DNA of 64,000 bases, from NCBI GenBank assembly GCA_930367205.1, contig OV884011.1:115379866-115443865 (forward strand), in the 5' to 3' direction. The notes beneath the pieces are model-generated. The model was given only the letters and a program-made list of their open reading frames with translations. It searched no databases and was not told where the DNA came from. This stretch comes from Acanthosoma haemorrhoidale (taxonomy: Eukaryota > Arthropoda > Insecta > Hemiptera > Acanthosomatidae). A program made the translations under genes and the position numbers. Positions 25,801 through 39,400 of this stretch are shown one piece after another (within the stretch, counting starts at the first letter, position 1; each line of letters begins with the position of its first letter).

Positions 25801-28800
25801 AACTACTGCATTAAATGGCCATCTACTGGCACCACTACCTTACTGTTGAATTCCAAATAAAGTTATGTTATTTTTTTACAGTTCATTAACTTAATTTATT
25901 AAATTTAAATATATTTTGGCTTCCGGACAGGTTTATGTCCGTTATTATCTAACAGTCAATATTATATGTTTGAATGGTAATTTTAATAAAGGCCAAAGTA
26001 ATGAGAAAATGTATTGCATTTCCCTCTTCAATTTGTGGGTAGCGTTAAATTTCATTTTTTGATCAATAAATTCCTATTTATGAAATGAGGAAGATTCTAT
26101 GGTATTGTTAGTAACATTAAAAATGACTTACCAAAACCGTACTGTTTATTAGTTTGTGTTACTCGAGCAGCATCTTTAGCAGCATCTAATCCGATCAAGT
26201 GCTGGTATTTTTCTTGATAATTTGAATTAGGAGTAAATTTTTCCTTCTTTTTTTTTGAAGCATCAATAAGTTCTTCCTTCTCACGCTGCCTCTATAATCA
26301 TTTAAGCAACAATAAGTTTCATACACAAATTCATGCCATTTATAGCAAAGTCAACCAGTTATGGTTCAAATTTTCAAACAAATGTTTGAGCCGATAATTT
26401 AATTTCCAAATAAAATTAATTATTTTAATATATAAGGTTACTTACATTTATAATATATAAGCTATCTTTATTATATAAAGATGTGTTTTTAGACATTTTC
26501 TTCAGGACAATCAAGCCAAAGGTGGCTTATGAATGAGAAATCACTTTTATTTTAACCAATTTTTTTTTTTTTTACCTATTATGTAGGTAAATATTACATT
26601 GTCCTTTATCATTATAAAATTTTACTTTGTTATTCATAAGGAGTCAAATGACATTAATAAAAAGTTCATAAACAGTAATAGTTTCTTTGTCAATAATAGT
26701 TTTCTTCATTTAATATGGTCTTAGGGTTCTATATTCTAAGCCAATACTGAGTTATTTTTATCTGAATTTTGGTTAGTAAAGTTCCTTAAGTGTTAAAAAG
26801 AAAAATACAATTTACTATACAAAAAAAATGTAAAATAAATTTCACAGTTAGAGGATTATGAAAATCATAATATACTGATATTAAATTTTCTTTTGGTGTA
26901 ATGATAAAAGTTAAAAACAAAACCCAATCAATAAATATTTGTGTATACTTTATGATTACAAGTGTTTACGCAATGCACAATGCAAAAACTTCTGGAAAAG
27001 TCCAAAAATACGGATTCTGTTCACAACAAACAATAATCTTGTATTACATAAAGTTAGAATCCCCCCCCCCAGTGAAAATTGAAAATCTACAAAAAGAATA
27101 AATATATTTTAAGAATAATATGAACAAAAAAAGCACCAAACGCTGAATCTGAATCTGAGGTAAGATCGCCGATGTAACTTACTAGATTCATCTTACTATG
27201 AATGTTGACACAATTTGGTACGGCCTATATGGATAATATTGCCTGACATATTATATTATGATTTGATAACAATTAACGATAATAACCTACAAAACTTACT
27301 TTAGGTATGAGTTAGGTTGTAGAATAAGTTGGCATAAAATTATAATAGGTATTATAGCATAAACTATTATAGCAAGATTGAACATTTTTAATTGTGGTAA
27401 GTGAACAGTGAACGCACTGGTCTTATTAATTATTAGTCAAGAGATAAACGCTACAATAATAAAAAAATTTATTACTTTTAAGGCGATTTCCTTTTCTTTT
27501 TTTTCTGACCATTCTTCTCCACTTCTTAATACCGCTAATTCATCTTCAGAAGGTGGATATTCTTTCTTGAAGACCATAATATACCTTGAAAAATACTCAG
27601 AAATAGATTATACATGCCTTAGAATAGTTATATAACAAGGGGATGAGAATAGGGAAGTAAAATAAAAAATCTGTAAAAGAGAAATTTACTTTACCTATCA
27701 ACGCCATCTTTTCCAAATGAATGTGCAGTTAAACCATATTCTTCAGCAATTTCATGTCTGCAACATTTAAATTTACGATAATATAATGGAAAATAATTAA
27801 ATTATAATTTCTATGATGATTGTGCTGATCAAAAATTGTACACAAAGTAAAAGTTAGCAGGCCATTTTTTTGTAGCTAAATGATACTTACACTATTGACC
27901 TGAAAATCTGTTCCATAGTAGGGTATTTCAGTCTTGTCTTCTTAGGATCATTTAGAAAACTATTTAGTGCTACTTCAGTCTGAAATAAAAATAAATAAAA
28001 TAACAGAGCTACTCTACTGATAAAGATTCAAAATGTTTTTAACTACAATTAATTCAAAACATACTTATTATTTAGGTTCGAAAATTCACTTACAGGCTCA
28101 ATTTTTCATTAAAAAGTTTTAAACAATTTGAAAAACACCGTTTTTGGCAAAATATATATGTAAAAAAAGAAATGATAGCCCTTGTTTATCAACATAAATG
28201 AGACCATTCCTGATCATTTATCCATTGCACTTCACAGCTACCTGCTAGGGTGAAGGTAGATTTTCGTTCTTTCCAGAAGTAAAAATTCAGAGACTTTTTG
28301 GCCATCTTATTTGTCGCACCTCAATTTAAAAGGCCTAATAGTAATCATGCATCACTTGGCTACACAGTCTTCCCAACTAAGCCAAGGTTGACTGGCTCTT
28401 CGTTCCCATACATCTGTTCACGCAGGAATCAAGTCCAACTTACTGAGCCTTAGGTCAGTAGCAGTCTGATTAGGGATTTGTAATTCCTTATCATTGAAGG
28501 GTTGGATGTATTTCTGCTGTACACATGCTTCTCTCAGGCATAGAAATAATGTAAGTTTTCTCCTCGTAAGCAAAGAGTAATGGATGTACATTGGAGGTGA
28601 AGGAATGTTTTATGCTTCTACTCTTGGGTTTTTTTGCCAATTAAAGATATATTTTTTTTCAGAAGGTTTTGAAAGATTTCCTTCCTTGGTTTCGGAAAAT
28701 GCCTAGATAGGTAAAATAATAAATTTCACATCATACCCACCTGGCCAACCATGAACCCACGGCCATAACTACATAGCCTAGTGTCTAAACCTGAATCCAA

Positions 28801-31800
28801 GCAAAAATAGGAAGTTCGCTAACCTAAGCCTGAGAACTGCTCTGAAAGAAACCTGGCACATAACGCTGGTCATGCTTTTAATCTCACAAAGTACCAATAG
28901 CTGTACTTAATGCAGTTTTTTATCCTGTTTTCAAATATGTATTCAGAATTTCTCCATCACCCACAGATTTTTGTTATTTTATTTTTTTAAATATTTTAAA
29001 ACGTTCTTTTGTCTATTTGGCCATCATCAAGTAAAAGCTCATAGAGCATTGTAAATAAGATGGAACCAAATAACTCAAAGGGTAGCACTACTACTGTTGT
29101 GCAGGTTCAGACGTGTACAGACAAATGTGATCTAGTATAGCACACATTTAATACAACAATCCCGGTTGTGAGGTAGTAGTGGACCAGTAAACAAAGTCAT
29201 GCTTTGTGTGTCTCAATTATTGTGTATTACATATGTGTATTATTGTGTATTACAACTTATTTTTTTTAATTGACTGTTAGTTACAAAATGCCTAGTTTTT
29301 TTAAATCATCTCAACAATTTTTGTTAAGTATGTAGTGAAGTGACGCTCAAGTCACAAAGGGAAACTTTACTCCATTAGTTAAAAAGTTTAATGAACTTTA
29401 TTTTATTTGTAAAGTCGGGGACCAAACAAGGGCTTGGGCCCCACATATCTATTATTAATCATGTTCTCGGGTCCTCACAGCATGGAGCACAAGCCGAATG
29501 CCATTTACTATCCCTATGATTTGGAGGGAACCCAAAGATCACTATTCTGACTGTTATTTATGCTTAAGAAACATTAAAGGGATTACATTAAAATCAAAAC
29601 AAACTGTGGTGTATCCTAACTTGCAATTTGCAATCAGACCAGTTCCATACTTGAAGAATTACCCATACCAAATCCAGGACATGTGACATTAGACGAAGAG
29701 GGCTTAGAGTCTGATGGAAGTAAGGAAGAAAAAGAAACAGATTCTGGTGTTACTACTTTAGAACAAAGCAGTACATCCCAGCCTCATTTACTGATTCAAG
29801 AAAATCTTAACGATCTCATACGAGATTTAAAGTTATCCAAAAAACAGCCTGAAATGCTTTGAAAACAAAAAATGCTGCCATCCTGGCTAAAGGATGGAAT
29901 CTTCTTCAAAAGAATACAAAGAAATCTACTAGGATCCACAGATACGATCACTAATGCATGAGGAGAAGTGTGCAGAACTATTGAATCCACTGGAGAAAGC
30001 AGCTTGGCAAGCATTCAAAAATGTTACTCAAGGGTTTTTTGGGAAATTGAAAGGCACGAAATCATCAAGATATTGTCAACAATTTTATAACATCTTAAAA
30101 AAAATTTGGATTGTAATATGTCCTTCCAAGTTCACTTCCTGCACTCATACATAGATTTCTTCCTGGAAAATCATGGGACAGTGACCGACGAGCGTGGGGA
30201 ACACTTTCATCAGGAGATTTCAACTATGGAAAAAGGGTATCGAGACAAAAAGAATCCTAATATACTGGGTGATTAATGTTGGACCATCCAACGGGATGCT
30301 CCACAGCCAAAATATAGCAAAAAATTGTATTTCTTACTTTCTAGATGAGTCAAATGTTTGAATATTCTGTAGTTAAGAATGTAGAAAGTATTGAAGTGTT
30401 TAGAATTATAAATGGCAGTGTCTCGGAAACCTTGGGTGATAGGGAAAACTCGGTATCATATTTAAATTCAAGAGAAACAATACTAACAGAATCATACATT
30501 TTTCTACATGAGACAAAAAAATTTTTATTTGTTCCCAAGAGGTTTTGACTGCATGCATCCTTTCACCACGAATGATTGATGAGTAATGAACTCATTTTTG
30601 TTATAGAAATTACAAATACATACAATGTTCAACCCTATTTGTGCAAGCTGTTATGTAGAATTTGTTACATAAAATTTATAAGGTCATTTGCAAAAAAACA
30701 ACCAGTCCAATAATAGACATTTATGTTTCGATAGAGGAATTGAACAGATCTTTCTAGCAGCTACATCTTCACATTGCAAAACAATATTTTTTGCTGAAAT
30801 GTAGCCACTTGAAATATCATGTTAATATCCATTTCCAAGTACTTCCAGTTGTTGCTGTTTTTTTTTCAATTACAAACATTGAACATATCCCCTATATCTA
30901 CAGAAGCATTTTATCCTACAAACTGACAAGACTTCATTATTTAGGAATAACATCCGATAATAAATATAATAACCAAAAAGTTAATCAAATGGAATCCACA
31001 CACGACTAAAACGATATAGCCTCAACAAAAAATTAAAACTGATATGCCCACTACTTCAAAGAGAATAAAAAATATCACTTAAGCATAACTCAATACTTTA
31101 ACTCACATACCTATACTTAATGAAATTGATAAGGAATTGAGCCTTATTAACCAACAGTTCAAGAAATCAAACTTAAAGGTGATATAATGATGTCAATCAA
31201 TAGAATAATTAAATAATAACTATCCCTTAAGCAACACCTTACATCAATGACAGGACACTTCCATACAATGCTTTGATGATACACTGACCTATATCGCAAA
31301 CATGAGATGAGAACATGAACCTTCATGTACCCAATTAATCTTTCAACTTAATAAAAGTAGAAGAGTACCCATTCTTCTTCCCAAACAATCATCATGAAAA
31401 TTAAAATTCATTGTGTGGAAAGCACATTTGCTTATTGTACTCTTCAGTAACTTGTTGTAGAATTAAGAAATAAGGTTTAAAAAAAATGACAAACAATTAA
31501 AATTGTGGACTGTAGTTGTTTTAAGAAAACTATTCTACATACTACAAGTTATGTATAAATAATGAAAGAAAGAAATTTGAATGTTTTATAATTTAATTTA
31601 AACGTCAAAAGTAAGGAATTGAAAAAGCTACTAAGGGAAAACATTAAATCTAAATTAACTTTAAACTGACATTACCTTAGCTCTAAATTTTTTCAGCATT
31701 TCTTTTTCGGCATTTTGTTTTTTCATCAATTCTTGTTTTTGACCTAAGAAAAACCAATGGTGACTTTTCGTGAAATTAAATGATGTGGTAATAAATATCT

Positions 31801-31895
31801 TTAAAAAATTTCTTACGTTTGATCAATTCCTTTTGTTTATTACTGACAGTAGGCGGTTTATCCATACTACTCAATATTGACCCAAGCAGATCCAT
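22884..31895 (-). CDS. Spag7: SPAG7 homologue (R3H-domain protein)
   Basis: Exons in transcript order are 31817-31895, 31676-31743, 27891-27979, 27695-27757, 27476-27584, 26132-26291 and 22884-22987. They join in one frame with GT/AG junctions to 223 residues, close to the 227 of vertebrate SPAG7. The start [15 protein letters not shown] is a family hallmark. A Lys/Glu-rich coiled region follows (27-49), then an R3H-type nucleic-acid-binding domain (about 50-110, with GLTAHSFG and [12 protein letters not shown]). The C-terminus has [16 protein letters not shown] and ends with [11 protein letters not shown] and a basic stretch. The usual role is poorly defined; nuclear RNA/DNA binding is inferred from R3H. 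Intron 6 holds a pogo-like transposon and intron 2 another repetitive protein relic. Confidence 0.93.
24324..24898 (+). pseudogene. Pogo/jerky-type transposase, DNA-binding half (broken)
   Basis: The reading starts at MPGKKGAF (24324). It shifts frame near 24370 and continues through a Psq-like helix-turn-helix ([17 protein letters not shown]). A CENP-B-type helix-turn-helix follows: [23 protein letters not shown], then [11 protein letters not shown] near 24710-24745. After that the frame gives unrelated residues and stops at 24896-24898. The DDE catalytic core expected next is absent, removed by an internal deletion. The protein cannot be active. Confidence 0.8.
24935..25483 (+). pseudogene. 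Transposase C-terminal region with a 90 bp tandem duplication
   Basis: An open frame runs to the stop at 25481-25483. It begins with a 90 bp unit repeated twice in frame (24935-25024 and 25025-25114), each containing [12 protein letters not shown]. An acidic Ser/Asp-rich stretch follows, then a module with [13 protein letters not shown] and [15 protein letters not shown]. That module commonly ends jerky-like transposases and host genes derived from them. No start codon or catalytic domain belongs to this part alone. It is the tail of the same element. Confidence 0.65.
29480..30330 (+). pseudogene. Relic of a high-copy arthropod protein of unknown function
   Basis: Frames join to give [20 protein letters not shown] (29483-29540) and [12 protein letters not shown] segment with [19 protein letters not shown] follows (about 29803-29860). 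Later come [20 protein letters not shown] and [19 protein letters not shown] (about 30138-30260). I recognise this as a family found in many copies in arthropod genomes, probably carried by a transposon. The centre, usually several hundred residues, is deleted, and stops break the rest. It lies in intron 2 of SPAG7. The function is unknown. Confidence 0.65.
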
Positions 31896-34800
31896 AGTTA
31901 TTCAGTTTTGACCGTACTTCATGAAATAAGAAATTATAAGGTTGTTTATTATTGTTCACCTGGTTCATACAATAATAAACTAACCCATAGACGAATAAGT
32001 GAAATCGATTAGACTAGGGCTTACCATGGTTTTATACTTCGAAAGAGAACTTGAGGTTAATATTGTGTTTATAGAGCGATCTACCGGAAATGTGTAACCA
32101 CTATGTAGTATCTACAGTAGTGCTAACGTAGCAGCAAATAGAACTATATATATATGATATATCTTTCAGTCATATTAATATCTTATTTAAAATTTACTTC
32201 TTTTTTAATATAACTCGGTTCCAAGCCAGAAGGGAGGGATTCTACTTTCAAACAGGTACCGATTGATCTTTTTCTTGGCATCTCTTACAGGACAGGTGTA
32301 CTCAGCAGCAGTCTGTAATATGCTGACTATGCTTTGGTTATAATGAAGCTTTATAATGCGTAAGATATAATAACGGGAAGTTTGTAATAAACAAAATCAA
32401 ACCTAGAAAAATCCGAAGCATTTTCCTCCGATTTTTAAACTTTTTAAGCTACTGCTCAGAAGCTATTTAACATTTGCTGTATTATCTTGATGTTTGCACA
32501 TTCTAAACAGTAACACGAGAAGCGTTTTAAGAAAAATTAAAGTTTGGTTTAAGTAGCATTTCGGTCCCTAGTGCCTTGTATTCACCCTTGACTTGAACAA
32601 GAAATTTAGTAGAGCGGGAACGGGTGAAAGCGGCGCTCCCATGCTGCTTTTATTAGCGGAGTGGCACTCCCACAGTGGATTATAAGGCAATGTTATTCAA
32701 AGTTACTTAAATTAGAACAATTGGGGAGCCCTCTTCTACTTTTCGTATTTTTCAGTTTCACAATTTTTTTTCTGTTCCCACGAAAAATAAGATATTTAAT
32801 GTTTGTTTTGAGTATTTTGGTGAGAGGTGAGACCTCCCTACTCTATTTTAACTAAAATTCATGAACCTCCTCTAGCCACCTGGGAATCTCATCGCTATGT
32901 GTAGACATGGTTGAGATCACACAGATCAACTGGTGACACGAGAACGAGATCGGCAAAGAACCACAAACCAATTCCTGAAGAAGAGAATATTTTTTTCTAA
33001 CATGCTATAAATTTTCAAGTGTAATAAGCAAAAACAAATTGTAGCTTTAGTAATTTTTTGCTATTTAATTAAAGATACATAGCAGGAGTTTAATCTGCAC
33101 TTCACCCTCTTTTTAGGACTACATACACCTAAAAACAAGTTTATGTTGTTTGTTGAATTAGAACACAGAGTTCTAGTATATACTTTCCAGTTGTAGAAAT
33201 CAACTATTTCGCTCAATTTGTTTTAGAAATCATTATTTAGGAAATATCCTTTAGAACCCTCTTTAATCGATGTTCTGACCTTGTGAGGCAAACAGGCATT
33301 CCCGCAGTGTTAAATTTGCCACTATAGCACCGACTATAACCCTACTTACTAGTTTCTACTATGTCAATTAACATCAGAATTCCCCATTAGTTATACGAAT
33401 GGAACAAATTACTTACATCTAAATAAAAAAAAAACTATTTGAAACTATAATTCGTAGATTACAGGGATTGGACTCCGTGAGGTTGGACCGGGGAGAGGAG
33501 AAACAGCTTTATTGTGAGTAGAGGAGTAAATCGTTAAGGTACAACTTGGAAAACATTCCAGGGAGTCAGGAAAGGGGGTAGTGTAAAATGCTGGAGCGAA
33601 AGAGGGTAGCATAATCACCATCGGCGCTGCCTGGTCTCTGCCTTATCTGAATGGTCACTTCGGTAAGAATTACCTTTCAATAAAAAAGTTATGTTAGGTG
33701 CTTAGATTTGTTTCTGTTAGTAGGGCACTATCAATTTTTTTGTAGTTCGTTCCTATGTAGATGGAGTTCCATGGTCAAATGGATAGAGCTTTTACAGGTG
33801 GAAAATCATGGTTGGGAGGTGAGGACTAACATAGTAATTGTTAGTATGTATGTTTGTAATATTTCAGTGATGGGGCTAATTAATAAGGATTATAATTCAG
33901 TTACAATTTAGATCGGGCTGTTGGTTATTGCAGTATGATCAAGGAGGAGGAGGAATAGGAGGATAAGATGTTGGGGCTGATAGGTAGGGTATGGTGACAG
34001 AAGCATAAGACCTTAACGCTGAAGGGGTTGGGCTTCTGATGTATTATTAAGGAGACGCGGAGGCTGTTAGTGTTCTACTGCTCGCTAGTACTGTCCTATT
34101 GAGGAAGCTCCTGAGTTTGTTGTGGTCTGGTGTTTTGTCAGAGGCAGCTGGCGGATGACTGAAGCAGTCGGGGTCAGACTGTTATTGAGTTGAGAAAAAG
34201 GTAGGCTTGGTGCTCTACGTCTAGAAGCCAGTCCCCGTAGACTGCACAACTCATATAGATATCTAGGTGCTAAAGAGAGCAGTGGATGCAGATTTCCGGG
34301 AGCTCTCGCTTTTTGTGGAAGTTTTTAGTTTGGTGAAGTCCTACGTCACTTATCTAAACTTCTCACAAACAGGATTTAGTCGAAAGAAGTTCTTCATGTG
34401 GAAAAATCTCTGAAAGTGAGCACATTGGAGGGATCGCGAGAAATTTCTTTTGTAAAGCTTCTAGGTCTGCATTTTATAAAGAAGGGAGTGAAGGGTACAT
34501 ATATACGTACATGTACATATATGTCTGAATTTTCAGGTGCCCGATCTATATTCACAAAGAATAAAAAAAGGAACTACCACGGTAAAGTCATCTATTGAAA
34601 TTATTCTCAACTATCCCAATGGGCGCTCTCTGTTTTTGGAACTATTCCGTTCCGGAGCGGAATCGGTTCTCGATCATGAATGAAACTGATGGAATGCATT
34701 ACGAAGTTGTGCAGTCCTAGTTCCAGAAGATCTATTCTGCTGTTGTCCCTTATTTTTTTTAAACCCTTGTAATATTTTTCTTAAAATATAAATTATGTAC

Positions 34801-36479
34801 ATAAACTAAAAGTGTACTTTGGTACATTATAAATACTGTAGCTACACATTTTATATAGTATCTGAAAATACACAAGATAATTATTACGAAACTTTAAGTT
34901 ACTAATACGAAACTAATAACTTTATTTGCCCTAACAAACAAGTCGCTAATAAACCGAAGTCATAAGCACTGCTTATAATAGTAGTCCATTTATTCCTGTA
35001 AATTTGTAAAGAATTTAAAGCTTTTTTATTGTCACAGAAAGGTAAGGCACAAAATATTGTAGACAACTTGTGGAATTAGTAGCTGTAATTTACGGAATCA
35101 CCACCATTCATAGACGAACTTGAACTTATAAGGTTAAGTTAGGCTGCCCTACGAAAGGACAGGCCTTCACCCTACATTAGGCTCAAGTGCTAGGAACCAG
35201 TAATATAAATCACTTATTTAATGTCGTTATTGCAGATTTTAATGATTTGTTTAATCAATACTTTAGCTATTTACAATTTTTTTTCAATTGTTGATAAGAC
35301 AAAAGACAATTCCTAGTATCCGAGTTTACCCAGCAAATAAAATTTCGATAAAAATTACGTTTTCATGAAACACTTATTCTAATAAGCAGACCAGAGAATT
35401 AAGAAGGTCCAGGCGTCCTGCTAAGTGGGTAGTACTTGGTCTGTAAGGTCATGAAGACACACCTTTGCCATAGGCATTGCTCTGGATTACCAGTAATGAA
35501 ATGTGTTAATAGAGCATTTCCTCAGGAACCAGTGAGACAGAAATGGAAATTGTGTCACAAGTAGTGGCTAGTTTTTGAATGAAAAATGTGTTGAGATCAG
35601 AGTGTAGGGTCCAGATGTTGAAAAAAAAAAAATATTGGTTATTTGACAAAGAATTTTATTTTTTAGTAATTTATTAAATTATTAATATTCCTCCAATGGA
35701 GATTTTGGATTATAGGCAGCATATTTTTGAAAATAAAGCCTATAAACATTTTGTCTCATTAAAAGATTACTACACACCATGAATTAGTATTATCAAATAA
35801 AAAAGTATTTGGGCATTACTTAACTTTTATATTGTACAAGGTAATGTGGGGTAAGTGTAGCAACTTTTGAAAAGTGGATGGTAAACACTAGTGAAGGATG
35901 ATTGAAAGAACTAAAAATCAATATTTGTCATTACATTTTTAATATAAATTTAACACAAAAATAATACTAATATATATATAATAGGCTAAATGCTCCCAAA
36001 TGAAACATCACCCTGGATGTTCGGGAACATAACAATGTAAGTCTGAAATCTCTCTCTGTTTCAAAAAAGAATTACTGAAGTCCCTGAACAAATAAATTGA
36101 GTCTCTAGAAACAAAGAACAAAAGTGGAGTTCTTGCTTCCCGAAATCATTGCCACTCCATTAAAATTTGAAAATGAACTTCCTTGAAACTTATACAAATA
36201 CAAACTTGAGTATAACAAAAGTGCAGGTTTTGAGAAGAGCCGACAAACAGTTACTTTTTGTATTATGAAATCTCACCTTTTGTCGACTTTGTTCGTTCTA
36301 GGTCTGTTATCACTTTTTAACTTATTGTTAAAATGCATACTAAAATTTTTGTGAAAAAAAAAAATGCTTAAATTACGGTGCTTAGTTAACTTCTTTTTCT
36401 GTCATTTCCAACTGGTTTATAAACTCAGGATTTCTGCAGATTTGACAATGACTGACAATTTATTAAACAAAAAAACGAA
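31896..36479. other. Intergenic, no gene recognised
   Basis: This is the upstream side of SPAG7, whose promoter should lie within the first few hundred bases. No coding exon with support was found. GC-richer patches at 32560-32680, 32860-32960 and 33480-34340 have no recognisable family. A degenerate tRNA-like start (TGGTCAAATGGATAGAGC at 33772-33789) lacks a box B. Positions 32961-33006 are an inverted copy of DNA at 37574-37619. Confidence 0.4.
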
Positions 36480-39400
36480 ATTCTTTTCAGTTGAGTATCG
36501 CTATTGCCAATATTGAACAAATGAACACTGACACAGCTGGAGACCTGCAACTGTTCACAACAAAAAGGATAACTCCCAATAAATGTGATGATTTTTATAT
36601 TCCACAACTGAAAGTTAATTGGCTACGTCAGTAAAATTGGTAGCTAACGTAATTCAGTTGTATTTACAACAACAGGAACAAACGTTTTTTAATTGCAACA
36701 ATGAAATAGTTGGAACATCTTCGATAATAACTAATTTATTCAAGTTGGGTGTGCAACACAAGTTTTTTTTTGGTCCATCAAAAGCTAACAATAACATTAT
36801 TTGGCAAAGAAGGATGACCCACCTAAATTATGCCAATTTAAACAAGTCAAAAAATAGAGTAGTTCATGGAATTCAGATTTCCTCCTATAACCATCCAGAT
36901 GTGTGTGAAAGGGTAGGGTCACAAGCTGCCTTTCCAACTAAGCAGCTCTAGAGCTTCAAATCTACTTGAAGTGGTCCACGCAGATCTTATTGGATCTACA
37001 TTGACAAATGCAGGAATATTCATTTGCTGGCTCATCCACTTAAGATGATTACAGAAGAAAATCCTTTGTTTATTTTTTTGCATCATAAGATCAGGTGGCT
37101 ATGTATAATATTTTGTAACTTTTAAATATCATGTTGAAAAATAGAAAGAGAATCAAAACTGTTCGCACTGATAATGGAGGTGAATTTTGGAACATGCCAC
37201 AATGCTGAATGGAACATGATCTGATGATTCTGGTATTGAGCATCAGCTCACAGCCATATTAATTTGAGTTTTTAATTTTGATTATATGACCTGTTTGAAT
37301 TGTGAATGACAATGTATTTTACTTTGTTTAATTTTTAAAAATAAATGATTGATATATGTTTTCTCATGTTGCAGCACCTAAGGTTTAAGATATTGAAAGA
37401 AATATTGGAATTAATAACAACCTGAGGGTAGGTCTCATGTTGTTTCAATTAATTACCAAAACAGATCAACAGAGTAAAGTACAGATTACATTCCTGCCAT
37501 GTATCTTTAATTAAATGGAAAAAAAAGTATTACAGCTACAATTATTTTTAGCATATTACATTTGAGAATCGACAGCAAGTTAGAAAAAAATATTCTCTTC
37601 TTCAGGAATTGGTTTGTGGATCTGGAGCATGCCAGGTGTCTTACCTCCCAAATAATTTACAGGCCACAGTATACATATTGAACCGTTTGCACAACAAAAA
37701 TGTGGATACTTCTGTGTAAAACTCCTAAGGACATTTGGCTAGGTAAAAAACTACATTGAAATGTATGAAGGCATTTGGCCAGAAAATCTGTGCACACCGA
37801 AAAAAGCTAGGTCCTATCTTAAGATTATGCATTTTGATGATGTCTAAGACTTATAATTTCTTTGAACCCAAGAAACATTGTGTTTTTTTCATAAAGGGAT
37901 GTAATTTTCTCTGAGAATGAGAATGGAGATTTACTTCTCAGAAGAAAATGGGATAATGCAAGAGGATCATTTTCCCTGGAGTATAAAAGTTGAAAATTAA
38001 CCAGTTAATAAAGGCATTGAAACTCAGGACAGACCGAAAATATTGGTTTATTAGTTGATCCTGAAGAAAAGTTTCTTGGATTTTCAGATAATCATAATTT
38101 ATAACATAATGATGACTATACATCGGCACTTAGTTGTAGACTAAAATTCTAAGAACAGGGTAGGAGACTCCCAAAAAAATATGATTTTGTAGTTAATATG
38201 ATTTTTAGTGATGAACCTTCAGATCCTATGACCATTGAGGAGGCAATGGGCCGATCAGACAAACAATTTTGGATTGAAGCAATGGATGAATTGAATTTAT
38301 GAACTAGTGCTCAAAGAAAAGATAAGGATTTTGAATATGCAGTGATATAGCTCTAGTTGATATCTAATGGCATTAGCAGCTGAACGTGATTTAGACAAAG
38401 ACAAAATATATGTTGCTTCAGCACTTCTCTGAGGCAATCTTCAATAGGAAATCTACATCAACCAACAGTCAGATAAAATCTGTCACCTAAGAAAAAGCTT
38501 GTATGAATTAAACTTAGCAAGCCGTGTCAGGAACATTAAATTGGATCCACACCTGAAAAATACAAAAGCCAAAGAATTATCCACATGTGTATGTGAGAAA
38601 TGAAAATGTGATGTTGCTGATCATTGTTGTTTGGGTAGATGATACAGGCAAGACAATAATCTGCATAAGACTACATTGAACATGTTCTGGAACTAAAATA
38701 ATTTTCACAAATTGTGCATATCCTTCTGAATAAATATCTTTGAGTTTTCATATTTTGTTGCGACATGTCAGACATCAGACCATTATCAAGCAACTGCTTT
38801 ACAACCAGAAGGGAAATCTTTGTATAAAACAAATAAGTAAGACTTATTTTCATGTTAAAACAATAATGTTTTAACAGTTTTAAAATAAGAATGGTTTCAA
38901 CAGTTTTAAAACAATGTTCAGTACTCACATGTTATGTTATTCCAAATTAAAATGATAATAATAAATATTAAAATAGATAAATAAATTTCCTTCATTTTTC
39001 CCTTATCCATAATCTCAAAAATTTGAGAGGTAAGGGAAGGGGGAAAAAAAAAAAATAATAAATGAATGTCATCTATACAGGCTATCTTGGAAATTGCCAA
39101 GAAATTCATGTGCATGTCAGTTAATCAGTATTACCTATGACACCAGTGTGTTATCAGTTTAAAGTTCTGTTTCAAATGTACAATCTGATCAGTCTACTTG
39201 TTGTCAACTATTATAAAAATAAATGGATACAACCCTGTGCATACGCCACTAAGTTCAGATGAAAAGCTCTAAAAACTGCAATTACCAAATGATGAAAAAT
39301 ATTCTACACAAAAAATCAGTTGACAGTTTATCATTAGCTTCCTAGGTCACTAGGATCTGATATTTCATTTGTAGTCAATTGTGAGGGTCGTTTGAACAAC

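Larger units (their letters stand above)
23663..25840 (+). mobile_element. Pogo/jerky-like DNA transposon with intact ends
   Basis: The ends are inverted: AGGTAGTGGTGC at 23663 and GCACCACTACCT ending at 25840. The match continues inward over about 24 bp with one change. TA dinucleotides flank both sides (23661-23662 and 25841-25842), the target duplication of the Tc1/mariner/pogo group. Variants of TGGCCATCTACTAG and GGGCAACTACTAG recur near both ends (23673, 23697, 24093, 24240, 25571, 25600, 25628, 25815). One forms a perfect palindrome at 24093-24114. These are probably transposase-binding sites. The element is 2178 bp and lies in intron 6 of SPAG7, opposite to its transcription. Confidence 0.85.

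Noticed and set aside
33741..33830. tRNA-like start TGGTCAAATGGATAGAGC
   Set aside because: No box B or acceptor pairing follows, so neither a tRNA gene nor a SINE can be supported.
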